A stretch of DNA of 64,000 bases from positions 1 through 64,000 of the forward strand of contig JAMZAV010003214.1 in the NCBI GenBank assembly GCA_024449915.1. The letters are read 5' to 3'. Below, one piece after another: positions 51,533 to 61,454 of this stretch. The notes beneath the pieces were generated by a model that saw only the letters and a program-made list of their open reading frames with translations, was not told the origin of the DNA and ran no database searches. This DNA is from Sweltsa coloradensis. Taxonomy: Eukaryota; Arthropoda; Insecta; Plecoptera; Chloroperlidae. Both the position numbers and the translations under genes were made by a program. The stretch's first letter is position 1, and each line of letters opens with the position of its first letter.

Positions 51533-51817
51533 TATAACGATATGTTTTGCGACACTTTAACCGCCGTGTGGGAGATTGTAGCATAGGTCAGTGCTGGTCA
51601 GGGCTATCACAGTTGTAAGGGTTGTCGTAACTGTGGATACGACGGTTATGAGTGATAATGTATAAAGTCATGTACATATGGTATTGTTTTTTTTAATATT
51701 CATGAATTTTTAAATTATTACATTGCATTGTTAATTCTGGCAACTATTCACTGGTTCATGTATTGTAATTTTTCGTTCATGTAAGTTAATATTTCTTATA
51801 CTGATTTTCTACATTTT
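51533..51817. other. Unassigned AT-rich stretch
   Basis: No element recognised. Confidence 0.45.
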
Positions 51818-52195
51818 TAAATGGTTTATTTGGATAAAGGACGCGTCAATTGTTAGGTCATAATGCACAACTGTAGCCTGGGAGATATGACGAGGGGCCC
51901 ATGCTGATCAGAACCAGTTTAGGGTAAGGGAAGGAAGGTGGGTTTGTCACGTCGTGGTCGTAATCGTCTTTGTCATCGTTCCTTTTGTGGCTTTTGTCAT
52001 CGTCTCGGGAGGTCGTCAAGGAAAAGGGGAAGTGTCCCACGACGATTGCAAGAGCTCGCCTCTAGTTTCGGGGAGTAGTATACTCCTCTCTATACTATCT
52101 GATGATTGCGAAGTGGACTTTTTCTCTTGAATCGCCTTTAACGATTAGAATAGCCATGCTCTTGGTCAATTCAACCCCGGTCCCAGACGAGGATT
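51818..52195 (-). repeat. RepA copy, full length
   Basis: ATGGTTTATTTGGATAAAGGACGCGTCAATTGTTAGG to GGTCAATTCAACCCCGGTCCCAGACGAGG, with the GGGGAGTAGTATACTCCTC arm intact. Confidence 0.8.
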
Positions 52196-52490
52196 CATAT
52201 GCATTGGTTCAAGTTGCATGAATATCTGAAGCAGCTGATAACGCCCAGTTTACACTGTGTGGCAATACTTTGTATATTACCTTTTAACAGGCTATGCATT
52301 TAATAAGTGAAGTGCATTCATTTATAAGTTTATAGTTTAGCTCTGAATACCTGTTTTTAGTTTCTTTTTTAAATATGTATTTAGATATTTGTACTTCTTT
52401 TTGTACTAATGTTTTTATTTTACTTATAATATATTAAAACGTAAGGATTATTTTTCCTCCAAACAATTCGAGGGAAAATGCATAATCCGT
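52196..52490. other. Unassigned AT-rich stretch
   Basis: No element recognised. Confidence 0.45.
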
Positions 52491-52607
52491 CACGACGACG
52501 ACGACGTGAGAAACTAGGGCGCTTCAACCTTTTACTTATTGCTTCGCCTGTGATGTTGAAAGTTAATGAATTTGTGTGTGATGGTGTTTGATGATAAGTT
52601 GTTTTTT
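52491..52607 (-). mobile_element. LineL 3' tail with longest trinucleotide end
   Basis: CACGACGACGACGACGTGAGAAACTAGGGCGCTTCAACC gives about five ACG units, more than other copies. The middle is altered (TTTTACTTATTGCTTCGCCTGTGATG). Confidence 0.7.
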
Positions 52608-52975
52608 TCTGTAGGACACACTTACGCCTGCACCTTATACGCCTGCATGCACGCTTGGTACTAATAAGTATATCCAATGTCCATCACAGAACATAACATA
52701 ATTCTGCAAATCACAACCATCATCACCAGTCACCACTAACACATTTTTATAAATAACGTGCTTAAGCCTCATCTTCCCCCGCGCTCTGTGCAACCTGATC
52801 CACACTGGCGGGGTCTGGGGGGGGGGGTTCCCTCCCAGACCCCCATTGTACAAAATCATGTAAAATTAACCCACGAAGTAGCGTATACCCATAAAATATT
52901 TTTGGGTGACATCGATAGGTCCCCGGATATATTTTTCCCCGGGGGGCCCTGATTAGAAGTTACGCCATTGCCCCG
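52608..52975. repeat. RepC, copy 2
   Basis: GTAGGACACACTTACGCCTGCACC, TGCATGCACGCTTGG, CACAACCATCATCACCAGTCACCACTAACACA, ATAAATAACGTGCTTAA and a GGTCTGGGG...CCCAGACCCC hairpin at about 52812-52843. It ends near GAAGTTACGCCATTG. Confidence 0.6.
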
Positions 52976-53124
52976 GGCCAAGACAGAGCAGAAGCACTAA
53001 AGAAACCAAAATGTAAGTGTTATGGTGTTAAGGGGAGGGAAAAGTTAAGTTATAGTCAATGTAAACCACTGATAACTAAGGGGTGTGCGGAGAACAGACC
53101 CATACAGAACTGACAGCTCTTCTA

Positions 53125-53545
53125 CAGTGTTGAGACTAGATAATATTTATTTTTATCTAGATAAAGATATCCTAAAAAATTATCAAGATAAGATATAAGA
53201 TATGCGTAAAAAAATTATCAAGATTCAAGATAATAGATACAAATAATTATCTGGATAATTTTGCGTAGAAAAAAGAAAATAATTTATGTAGAAAAAGTTA
53301 ATTTATTTAACAGCTTTTGCCGCATTTTCAAATATGCGTATTCTATTTGGGAAAAAAAAATGAAAAAAACTAGTAGAAGTACTGTTTATTAAATAAGTAT
53401 TCATTATTATATTTTTCTATTAAAAATAGTAAATTTAAATATTGTTTACTACTGTTTAATCTAAACAAAAAATCTATAAGCTTTAAAAGATTAGATAAGA
53501 TAAACCTTATCTAGATAATTTTTTTCTTGATATGACACAACAATG
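53125..53545. mobile_element. hAT-type MITE with 8-bp target duplication
   Basis: Left end CAGTGTTGAGAC and right end GACACAACAATG form inverted termini (CA-GTTG-type, imperfect). TTATCTAGATAA occurs near both ends. Flanks are CTCTTCTA (53117-53124) and GACTTCTA (53546-53553), 6 of 8 identical. Size 421 bp, AT-rich, no ORF. Confidence 0.7.
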
Positions 53546-53549
53546 GACT

Positions 53550-53634
53550 TCTATGACGTCGTGAGGAACAAGAGCGCTTCAATCGGTTAGGTCACATTGC
53601 GATGCCTGTGATTCTTATGTTTTAAAAAAACCAC
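53550..53634 (-). mobile_element. LineL 3' tail, part 1
   Basis: CTATGACGTCGTGAGGAACAAGAGCGCTTCAATCGGTTAGGTCACATTGCGATGCCTGTGATTC, then interrupted by a MITE. The rest continues at 54044. Confidence 0.65.
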
Positions 53635-54043
53635 ACATAACAAAAACTTGTAAAAATACAGCCAAACCTTACACACTCAAAAGAAATAAGATTTAAAAAA
53701 AGGTTCAAGCTCATCTATTCTTCCACATTTGCGCATTCTTAATATTAAAACGTACAGTGCCCCACAACACCATAATAAGAAAAGCTTGGCAAAGTAGAAT
53801 TTGCAACTAATATTAATTTAAACATAATGTTAAATCCAAATTCTTTTTTCTAAATAATTTAACGTAAAGCTCATGCAAATCCTATTTTTCCAAGCTTTTC
53901 TAGGATGTTGTTACGGGACACTGTAAGTTTATGAATTTAAAGATGAGCAATCCTGGAAGGGTAGATGAGCTCGGCCCTTTTTTAGATCGCATTTCTTTTG
54001 AGTGTATAAGAGTTGACTGTATTTTCACAAGTTTTTGTTATGT
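53635..54043. mobile_element. MITE with about 100-bp terminal inverted repeats
   Basis: 53635-53736 and 54043-53942 (reverse complement) share ACATAACAAAAACTTGT, AAAATACAG, ACACTCAAAAGAAAT, GATCTAAAAAA-type and GAGCTCATCTA/AGCTCATCTA segments in order. The 409-bp unit has about 200 bp between arms and no ORF. It splits a LineL tail cleanly. The superfamily is uncertain; long TIRs with a small spacer would suit a Tc1/mariner-type or Foldback MITE. Confidence 0.8.
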
Positions 54044-54345
54044 AGGGGATTAAAATTTAATGAAATTATGTGTGATGTGTTTGATGATTAGATTGTTTTT
54101 CTAATTGTTTTTAAAGAAAACAAAATCATGATGATAGTAATTAGTAATTTGAAAGAAAATGTGTTTCATATGTATAAAATTTTGTTCAATCAATCTATCC
54201 TTCTTCTATTCTATTTGACCGAAATTTAGAACGATTGTCGCCGTTATCGCATCGTGTGACAAAAGTTTTTCATGTGATTGGAGAGATAAATATTGAGTGC
54301 GAAAGGCATCATTGTACATTCTGCTAACATATAATGTGCCATAAA
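54044..54345 (-). mobile_element. LineL 3' end, part 2
   Basis: AATTTAATGAAATTATGTGTGATGTGTTTGATGATTAGATTGTTTTTCTAA and the ORF end (GAACGATTGTCGCCGTTATCG, ATGTGATTGGAGAGATAAA), continuing the tail interrupted at 53634. Confidence 0.65.
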
Positions 54346-54356
54346 ATATAAACTAA

Positions 54357-54712
54357 TTAGTTTACTTGGATAAAGGAGGCGTCAACCGTTAGGTCAAAAT
54401 GCACCACTCTAACCTAGGGGTGGGTCTATGCTGGTCAGAACCAGCCACGAGTAAGGGGAGGAAAGGTGGTTCTCACGTCACGGTCGTCATTGTCTTCGTC
54501 ATCGTTCGCGGTGTCATTGTCGTCATCGTCGTCAAAAGGTCGTCAAGGGAAGGGGGCAAGGTCCCCGACGACGATTGCCAGTGCTCGCTTCTATGTTCGG
54601 GGAGTAAGTCGTCGTCGGGAACGTATTACTATTCCCAAGACAACCTTTCCGACGACGACTTAGACCAGGATATGCTCTGGGCCAATTCTTCCCCGGCCCA
54701 GACGGGGAGCTA
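54357..54712 (-). repeat. RepA copy containing a foreign hairpin
   Basis: TTTACTTGGATAAAGGAGGCGTCAACCGTTAGG to TCTTCCCCGGCCCAGACGGGG. After CGGGGAGTAAG at about 54607, the usual TAGCTGATGTTTGCGAGG...TTAGCAGAGCC segment is replaced by a perfect inverted repeat; RepA resumes at GATATGCTCTGGGCC. Confidence 0.75.
54605..54662. repeat. Hairpin-forming segment inside RepA
   Basis: TAAGTCGTCGTCGGGAA and TTTCCGACGACGACTTA are near-perfect inverted arms around a 24-bp centre. This could be a tiny foldback insertion or a template-switch product primed by the GTCGTC motifs of RepA. Confidence 0.7.
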
Positions 54713-55597
54713 GCCTCCAGTTTCGATAAGTAGGCCTATATTAGCCTGCAGCTGCTGTTTTGTGAGATGGCGACGTAAAAAACTAGGGCTCTTAAAACTG
54801 GCAAGGTCATATTGCGGCCCCTTGTGATATTGAAATGTAAGTTGAAATGAATTGTATGGTGTGAATAAAAATAAATAAATCAATTAGCATTTAGAGTCTT
54901 ACCACTCAATCAATATATTTATTTTTTAGTGGTTGACAACAACTGAAGCGACCATTTCAACTCTGTAGGCGCCAACGCAATCGACGAGTGAGCAATAACC
55001 AACAAGATCGATTTTTTTTAAAGGAAATTAGCAATCAGTGGGTTGCACGTGCAAAAACCCGCAGATCAACGCCAGATTCAACAAGGCAGATTCAGATCAA
55101 CTTTGAAATTTATCATGTAGGAACCTCGTTGCTAGGACGGTTTCAAGTCACCGTTTACAAATTCCTAAGTCAAACACTGTTGGATTTAAATTCAAATCAG
55201 AAGGTAAAAAATTTCTGCCCATAGCGGGAATTGAACCCTGGAACTTCTGCATTAGAAGAAGAGGCACTTACCACAAGACCAATGAAAGAAAGAATATTAT
55301 GGTTATGATTGTAATAGCAAAAAAAAATTATTTGAATGGAAATATTAAATCTATAAAAATCACGTGTTGGATGTGAATAATATTTTTTAAATTAAACTAC
55401 TTTGAATAAGACATTTAAAGTTTGTTACAGTTATCATAAGATAGACGTTCTTCATATGATTGGGAGAGATAAAATTGCGTGCGCGTCATTGTGTTTGGTA
55501 CGTTCTGCTAACACAAGATGTACGTTGGCAGAATGTACAAAATACGACGCCTTGTTGAACAACATGGAACAAAGTGGAAGCTGAAAGTCTGTGGGAA
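54713..55597 (-). repeat. Segmental duplicate of 25120-26240
   Basis: It has the same order: RepA edge (GCCTCCAGTTTCGAT, TAGGCCTATA), LineL tail (AAAAACTAGGGCTCTTAAAACTGGCAAGG), SINE D, LineL ORF end, inverted 5' tip (CTGCTAACACAAGATGTACGTTGGCAGAATG) and ATGGAACAAAGTGGAAGCTGAAAGTCTGTGGGA. The SINE and the inversion therefore arose before the duplication. Confidence 0.8.
54885..55290 (-). mobile_element. tRNA-derived SINE D, copy 2
   Basis: Minus strand: head with TGGTCTTGTGGTAAG and B box GGTTCAATTCCCGC (55229-55285), body, and an ATAAATAAATAAATC-type end at 54885 (plus view). It lacks the internal inverted duplication of copy 1, so it is the better reference. Confidence 0.75.
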
Positions 55598-55621
55598 GGA
55601 ATGATCACAGGAGGATTCAGG

Positions 55622-55895
55622 ATTGACGACGACGTGAGAAACTAGGGCGCTTCAACCGGTTAGGTTGTATTGCGCCGCCTGTGAAATTGAAAGTTAATGA
55701 TTTAATTTTTTCAAAGTGTATGTAAAAGAAAAGAAAATAGCGGTGTTGATAGTAATAGCTAAACATAAATTATTTTTTTTCCGCAATAAATAAATAACTA
55801 AATAATTATTGTGTTAAGTGTGACTTAAATTTTGTTTAATAAATTACTTTTGTAAGAGAACTAGAAATTTAGTCGCCGTTATCATATATGATGTT
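55622..55895 (-). mobile_element. LineL 3' end
   Basis: GATTGACGACGACGTGAGAAACTAGGGCGCTTCAACCGGTTAGGTTGTATTGCGCCGCCTGTGA is a clean terminus. 3' UTR, then AAGAGAACTAGAAATTTAGTCGCCGTTATC. 5'-truncated just inside the ORF. Confidence 0.75.
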
Positions 55896-56949
55896 AACTT
55901 AGATGTAAGCACAATAAACAATTGAGTAGTGACCTCCAAAATCGATTGAATGTTGGACACAGGGTTATAATAAAGGGGACGGCTGTATTATATTTATTGT
56001 TTTCACGTTGGCAGACACGAATTGAGCTTGGAGCTATGTTCTCTTCTGCCATCCTCTTGGCACATTTAACTTAATGAATGTGTTGGGGAATATAATTAAT
56101 ATAAGTAATAAAATACACCTTCGAAATACATATTGTGCAGGAACGTGGGGTTTGAAACAGTTGTGAGGCCGGGAAGTTTGTTACCTACGCATTCAATGGA
56201 TACATCTACCACAACATAACATACTACCATTATCCCATTGGACACGAGAAGAAAACTTGTGTCGAGCATGTGATAATTATTTTATTAATTAATTCGACGA
56301 GTGAGCGCGCAGCGAAACGAAGTCTATAAACGTACTCGATGGACCTTCTCGTGACTGTGTCGAATGTCTGTATGTACGCGCTCTCACGCCGAACGGCCCA
56401 AATAGATTGAGCTGCAAATTTTAAACAGACATCCGTCGACCAGGTAACTGAGAACTTGCTAACAAAATGAGCTTAATTCCGTGCGATTTAAGCCTTCAAG
56501 GAATTAACTTAATTGAAAAATTGGCTTCAAATGTGTAGATTTCATTTGTCAGCAAATACATTGGCCTTGAAGAAGTCATTTCGAATAATTTAAAAGGCTG
56601 TGATTACATGCATATAGCGCTCCACGCTAAGAAAGGAGTTGGCGCGCGATTTAACGGGTTGAATTGGAGCCATTCAGCAGGCTCCAATTTAAAATAACGA
56701 CGCTGATTGGCCCGTCGAAAGGCGCGCATCTCCCGTTCTATAGGCGTTGGAGCGCAGTATCAGCAGTGACCAAGAGTTTTCCACTAATTTCCGCTGGACA
56801 TTAAGTAAACTAGCGATCTTTACTCGTATTTCGTACTGGCTATGTTTTCCATAGTAGTGTCACAGTGGAGTAGACCTAAACTGCGTTATATGCATTTCAA
56901 AAATGTTTAATAGTTTTTATAAATTCAATCCAAATAAACTACAAAATCT
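55896..56949. other. Unassigned stretch with one strong hairpin
   Basis: No RepA/LineL sequence. TGTGCAGGAACGTGGGG...TTGTTACCTACGCAT (56130-56195) matches 17898-17965. At 56662-56689 AATTGGAGCC and GGCTCCAATT form a perfect 10-bp stem with an 8-base loop, close to a CTGATTGGCC (inverted CCAAT). No coding region seen. Confidence 0.45.
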
Positions 56950-57032
56950 TTTACGACCAGGGATTGAACCCAGGGTCCTCCCCACATTCTGGTATAAGGG
57001 CGCCTTTAGCCAACAAGACTAGGAAAAAGCCA
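56945..57032 (-). repeat. tRNA-derived SINE head
   Basis: Minus strand: TTGTTGGCTAAAGGCGCC (A box TTGGCTAAAGGCG) and CCTGGGTTCAATCCCTGG (B box with paired T-stem) at tRNA-like distance. The acceptor stem is not paired, so a SINE head or tRNA pseudogene. Confidence 0.6.
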
Positions 57033-57214
57033 AAAAGTCGATTGATAGACGAGTGAGTAAGGGGGGGGGGGGGGGCCATGTGTTGAGTAACCCGGAACAA
57101 CCCTTTCCTCCCCTATAAATAAGGCTGGGTCTAGCCAGTATGGGGAATAATACCGACCGAAGTTCCTCCGGATTCAACCACATGGCCTCAATAATAATAG
57201 GGTTTTTTAAGTTT
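57033..57214. other. Unassigned, with G run
   Basis: A run of about 16 G at 57060-57076; otherwise nothing recognised. Confidence 0.4.
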
Positions 57215-57295
57215 AGTTGGTCATAAGGGCGCGTCAACTGTAAGGGCCATAATGCGCCACTCTAGCGGCTAGCCCTATGATAGGCTAAGGTGGCG
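57215..57295 (-). repeat. RepA 3'-end fragment
   Basis: AAGTTTAGTTGGTCATAAGGGCGCGTCAACTGTAAGGGCCATAATGCGCCACTCTAGC, then unrelated sequence. Confidence 0.6.
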
Positions 57296-57524
57296 TAATG
57301 TCGGGGGAAAAGTAATGTTACCGGGACTCAACACATGGGCTCGCTCACTGGTCTTATTTACAACGACTTGGACGTTTCCCTAGCTAGTAAATTACAGTAA
57401 ATAAGACAATTAACACGGGATGCACGTGTGGTTAGACCCAACAAGATGCGGGTTAGGTATATTTCTGAAATTTTAACAATATATTAAATTTTAAATAATA
57501 TTGTTATATACCAACAGAACCGAC

Positions 57525-57725
57525 AGTGTTGCCGAGCGTTAAGCGCGCGACTCTGATTAGGAGGTTCCCGGGTTCAAATCACGTCGAGACCTGGCCAATC
57601 CTGACTGAAAGGGTTTTCCCGAGGTTTCCTCAGTCGTTAATGCCGAAGCAGGGGATTGAGTCCTCTTAAACAGCCCTGGACATCCCTTAACAATATATAT
57701 CCAACAACATACCTAGATAAACACC
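57525..57725 (+). mobile_element. tRNA-derived SINE E, copy 1
   Basis: The head GTTGCCGAGCGTTAAGCGCGCGACT, with a long variable-arm-like gap and CCCGGGTTCAAATC, resembles class II (Ser/Leu-type) tRNA. The body GGGTTTTCCCGAGGTTTCCTCAGTCGTTAATGC and GTCCTCTTAAACAGCCCTGGACA are shared with 58400-58640. Confidence 0.75.
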
Positions 57726-58399
57726 AGGGCCCGGATAACAGAAGGGGGGATTCAGATTTTGTTGTGTGCGTTCTCCAATTCTCCCGCCACGTCATGATAT
57801 AAACTGTGGTTTCCACCATCACAGACAATAGCACCGCTGCACTACTGCATAAAAGGAATCCATTATCGAGATTTATCTACTGTGTGGAATTTATTTCTCC
57901 CAAAATTATCTTAACAAAACACTACAGTCATACTATGGTTTTGATTGGGAAATGCCATTTTTAAGAAAATGGCGGCAAACAAATCCATCTCATGATTAAA
58001 TTAGCTTTTGATATGAAATATATTGTTAAATGATGGTATAATAAAACACATGAAAAACTGCTGTAGTAGTTATTGTTTAGTATTTTATCAATAACATAGA
58101 GATAGGGCCCAGCCTAAGGTTGACATAATGATATGTGCAGCCTAGCCTAAGCACGTTCACGCTACCCTATCCATCTCGATGAAGGAACGTCCGTAGCAGG
58201 TAGGCCGTAGCGTAGGTAGGTAGGGGGGGGGTGGGGGGTTACTAAGGGTAAGTCTAGCCCTGGTATCCAAGGCAGTTAAGAAGTCATTATTAAATATGTA
58301 CATATGCCACATTTAACCGTGCTAAACAAAATAAGAAAACCAATAAACATCAATCGCAAACAAAAAACAAAACATAACATTGTACAGGTCACAGCCTCT
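57726..58399. other. Unassigned stretch
   Basis: 57745-57795 carries TTCTCCAATTCTCCCGCCACGTCATGA; its reverse complement recurs in the next SINE at 58463-58495. A G run lies near 58225. No gene. Confidence 0.4.
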
Positions 58400-58640
58400 A
58401 AAGTCGATCTTGGTTGATCGTTCAGCGGTTGCTAGCGTCTGTGATTGGTGATCCGGTGCTTAATCATGACGTGCGGGAGAATTGAGAAACACCAAAATCT
58501 GAATCTCCCTTTTTGTGGATCGGACCCTGAAGGTTTTGTCCGAGGTTTTCCTCATCGTTAATGCGATGCTAGGTTATTGAGTCCTTCTTAAACAGCCCTG
58601 GACAGACAACACATTGTACTACCCGCTTCTAGTCAGACAA
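58400..58640 (+). mobile_element. SINE E, copy 2, altered head
   Basis: Shares GGTTTTGTCCGAGGTTTTCCTCATCGTTAATGC, TTGAGTCCTTCTTAAACAGCCCTGGACA with copy 1. Where the tRNA B box should be, it carries ATGACGTGCGGGAGAATTGAG...AAATCTGAATCTCCC, which is the inverted version of sequence beyond copy 1. The head is only weakly tRNA-like (TTGATCGTTCAGCGG). Confidence 0.6.
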
Positions 58641-58689
58641 TTGTTGGAGGGAATGAATCGCAAACTTTCATCGTGCGTGTTGACATTGA

Positions 58690-59082
58690 GACCACTAAAC
58701 AAACCATTATCAGTGAGATATTTAATGCATAAAAGTCACCGCGTGATGTCTGATCCAGGCGGGGCTGTTACAGGTAAAAGGCAAATTGTTTAGTTTGGAG
58801 TCTATTAGTTAGGTCATTTGCTCCAATCTAGCAAGTGGCTATAGGCAGGAAAACCACATGCTGGTCACAACAGCCACGGAAAGAGAGAGGAAAGATGTGT
58901 ATCAAGTCACGTCGTCATAATCTTTGTTAAACGTTCGAATTTGTCATTGTCGTTGTCGTCGGTTGACGTAAAGGGAAGGGGGAGGGATCGCCGACGACTA
59001 AGGGACTAAGGGATGAGAGAGGACCGACCGATGCTGGCGAGATGACCTTCTGACTCACACGTGAGAGAATCTAGGACGCTTC
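58690..59082. repeat. Segmental duplicate H, copy 2 (contains diverged RepA)
   Basis: Counterpart of 18865-19240: ACCACTAAACAAACCATTATCA, GGCGGGGCTGTTACA, CCAATCTAGCAAGTGG, GGCAGGAAAACCACATGCTGGTCACAACAGCCACGG, CCGACGACTAAGGGACTAAG, then GTGAGAGAATCTAGGACGCTTCAACGG, a LineL-like terminus. Confidence 0.7.
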
Positions 59083-59089
59083 AACGGTA

Positions 59090-60115
59090 TTCAAGAAGGC
59101 GGTTTGTTGGCAAAACAACATGTTGTTGGTGGCTTTTGACATTGAAAAAGCATTTACGATACACATGGAGATATAATATTCTTCAACAGATCACGAGTGG
59201 TGTTTTCGAGGGCACATGCCAAAAAATTTTAGAAAAACTTTTTAAAAGATAGTAACTTTTCAAAGTGAGTGTTACAATGTTTGTCAGACTCGTTCTCCAC
59301 GGGAAACAGGTTGTACCACAAGGCCTCGGTCTGTCGGTATCACTGTTTGCTATTGGAATAAACAGTGTGGTGGATTGTATCCAAACGAGCCGTAATGTCG
59401 TGCCTATTGTAGATGACTGGCGAATCTTCTACAGACCCCCCCCCCCCCCCGGTAAATTTTATCAACATTTTTTGTCAAAGCACACGTGCCAAATTGGATT
59501 GAACAATATAAGTGAATGGGCTCGAAAGCGGGGGAACACGATTCTCTCCCGAAAAAACTCAAGTGCATTCACTTTTGCCGTTTCAAGGAATCCAAAATGA
59601 CCACAACTATCGTTTAACAATGCTAGAACTTCTATTTAAAACAAATGTCCGTCTTCTCGGCAATTGGTGTTTGACAAAAAGCTAAATTGGAAAGACCACG
59701 TTGTGAGTTACGCAAAAAATTGCATGTTGAAAATCAACCTATGAAAGTTCTCAGTAATACATCGTGGGTGCAAGATAGGACTTGCATGTGAGAATGTACG
59801 GATCTCTAGTAGCTCCAAGATGGACTATGGATGTTTCGTATACTCTTCAGCAATAACACAAACCCTTAAACTTCTGGACACTGTCAACATTGTGGTCTTC
59901 GTATTGCTCTTGTGCATTTCGAACAAGCCGGTATGAGCTGTATGCCGAGTCAGGTGTGTCAGTCCTTAGCAGAACGGAGAAACCTCTGATGGGTACATAT
60001 GTAATGAAAATTAAAGCTATTTGCCTAACAATCCAGCAAATCGGAATGTTTTTAAACACGACATATGTCAGACACTTTATAACAAACCCAAGGCATCTCT
60101 TCCAACGGGATTAAG
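59090..60115 (+). pseudogene. LineL reverse transcriptase remnant
   Basis: Across frames: the A-motif region reads as a decayed form of DIEKA[FY]D (DIEKAF at 59141), followed by QVVPQGLGLSVSLFAI (the PQGS-type B motif, 59306-59353), IVDDWRIFY (the C motif with the VDD catalytic pair, 59408-59434), ISEWARKRG (59503-59529) and later RYELYAESGVSVLSRTEKP (59922-59980). The order and spacing are those of I/Jockey-type RT. A C run at 59437 and several stops disrupt it. Confidence 0.8.
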
Positions 60116-60289
60116 ATGTTAAACTTGTGTAATCTTATAGAATTTCATTGCCAAAAGTTTTTAATTTGTATTTAAGCCAATAACCCGCCCTGGTTTACAC
60201 CAGAGCCGATTATTAGTATTGAGACCTTGTCGTTTTGATAAAAACTCTACTTGCGATAGTGTATTCAAAATTAACTTGAGAAAGATTTG

Positions 60290-61080
60290 CCATGAACATC
60301 AAAGGTTTACTTTGGTATTCACAGATGGCTCCAAAATTGAAACAAGGTTGGAAGGGCCTTTTATTGACTCCACCTATAAATGAAACGTTTCAGGCTAAGC
60401 GACGTGTGTTCAGTTTTCACTGCAGGAGTTATTCGCCCATCCGTGAAAGCGCTTAAATACATTCTACGCTGTCGTTGGGAGAATTACCTTTTGGTGCAGA
60501 TAGCTTAAGTTCACTTAAGCTATAAAACTCATGTATTCTAGTCATCATTTGGTACAAGACATCCAATTCTATTTAGAAAAACAACCTCTAAGGGATATAT
60601 AATAGAGTTTTGCTGGATACATGGACACGTGGGCATAGAGGGAAATGAAAACACGCTGATCGGGCTGCTAAGGAAGCTTCCCAGCGTCGCTGACGTTGAT
60701 TTCAGATCTAGTTCCCGTTCCAGATGTCAAGAGTGGATACAAGCAAAGATTGTTGGATTTGCGAACAAGCATCTTGGGATGTGTTGCAAAATAACAAAAT
60801 GCATAGTGTGATGCCCACATTGACTAACAAAATTCGTCCACTACGTCTCGACTCTCACGTAGAGTAGAGAGGTGGTATTGTATAGAATTCGTATAGGCCA
60901 TACACGCCTACCACACGGTATATCTATAACCAGAGAAAAGGTTATCCCATATGTGGACACATGTGATGACCTTAACCGTGCAATCATATGCTAAGCAGAA
61001 TGTGCCAAATATGATGCATTGCGCACGCAATTTGATCTCTCCCAATCATAATGAAGGAACTTCTATCATATGATAACCCC
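60290..61080 (+). pseudogene. LineL RNase H remnant with catalytic segment kept
   Basis: FTDGSK (60316-60333) for the first Asp; the Glu region is damaged; LPFGADSLSSL (60486-60518) keeps the middle Asp that is deleted in the 35-kb copy. Then FCWIHGHVGIEGNENTLIGLL (60609-60670) with the last Asp lost to a frameshift. Each of the two long LineL copies therefore lacks a different catalytic residue. Confidence 0.75.
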
Positions 61081-61365
61081 CCCCCCCCCCCCCCCGGCGA
61101 CAAAACTTCTAAAATTTCTCATCCATTGTACTCTATTTAACAAAAATTTAATTCACATCGTACACATTTGTTCTTTTCCTTTATTTCATTTACATACTTA
61201 CTTTATTGCTATACTTTCTTCATCATTCAATTTATTTGTTTTTCTAACTTAGAAAACAATCTAATCATCAAACATACCTGCATTCACTCTCTCATTTCCT
61301 TTCATCACAGGCGGGCAATATGACCTAACCGGTTGAAGCGCCCTAGTTTCTCACGTCGTCGTCGT

Positions 61366-61454
61366 GGTCCTATTGCGCCCGCCTGTAATATTGAAAGTTA
61401 ATGAAATGGGGTTAATGGTATTATCGATGATTATATTGTTTTCAAATTTGTTTA
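61366..61454 (-). mobile_element. LineL tail facing the plus-strand copy
   Basis: GTCCTATTGCGCCCGCCTGTAATATTGAAAGTTAATG begins where the plus copy ends, giving a tail-to-tail inverted arrangement centred at about 61365. The outermost terminal bases of this second copy are missing. Confidence 0.7.

Larger units (their letters stand above)
59085..61365 (+). mobile_element. LineL, long plus-strand copy (RT, RNase H, 3' UTR)
   Basis: The only long LineL copy on the plus strand. In order: RT palm (about 59.1-59.6 kb), thumb (59.75-60.1), connector and RNase H (60.2-60.85), finger region (60.95) and 3' tail ending ACCTAACCGGTTGAAGCGCCCTAGTTTCTCACGTCGTCGTCG (61323-61364). Every frame is broken by stops and indels, and a C run at 61078-61095 sits near the ORF end. 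Truncated at its 5' end. Confidence 0.8.
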
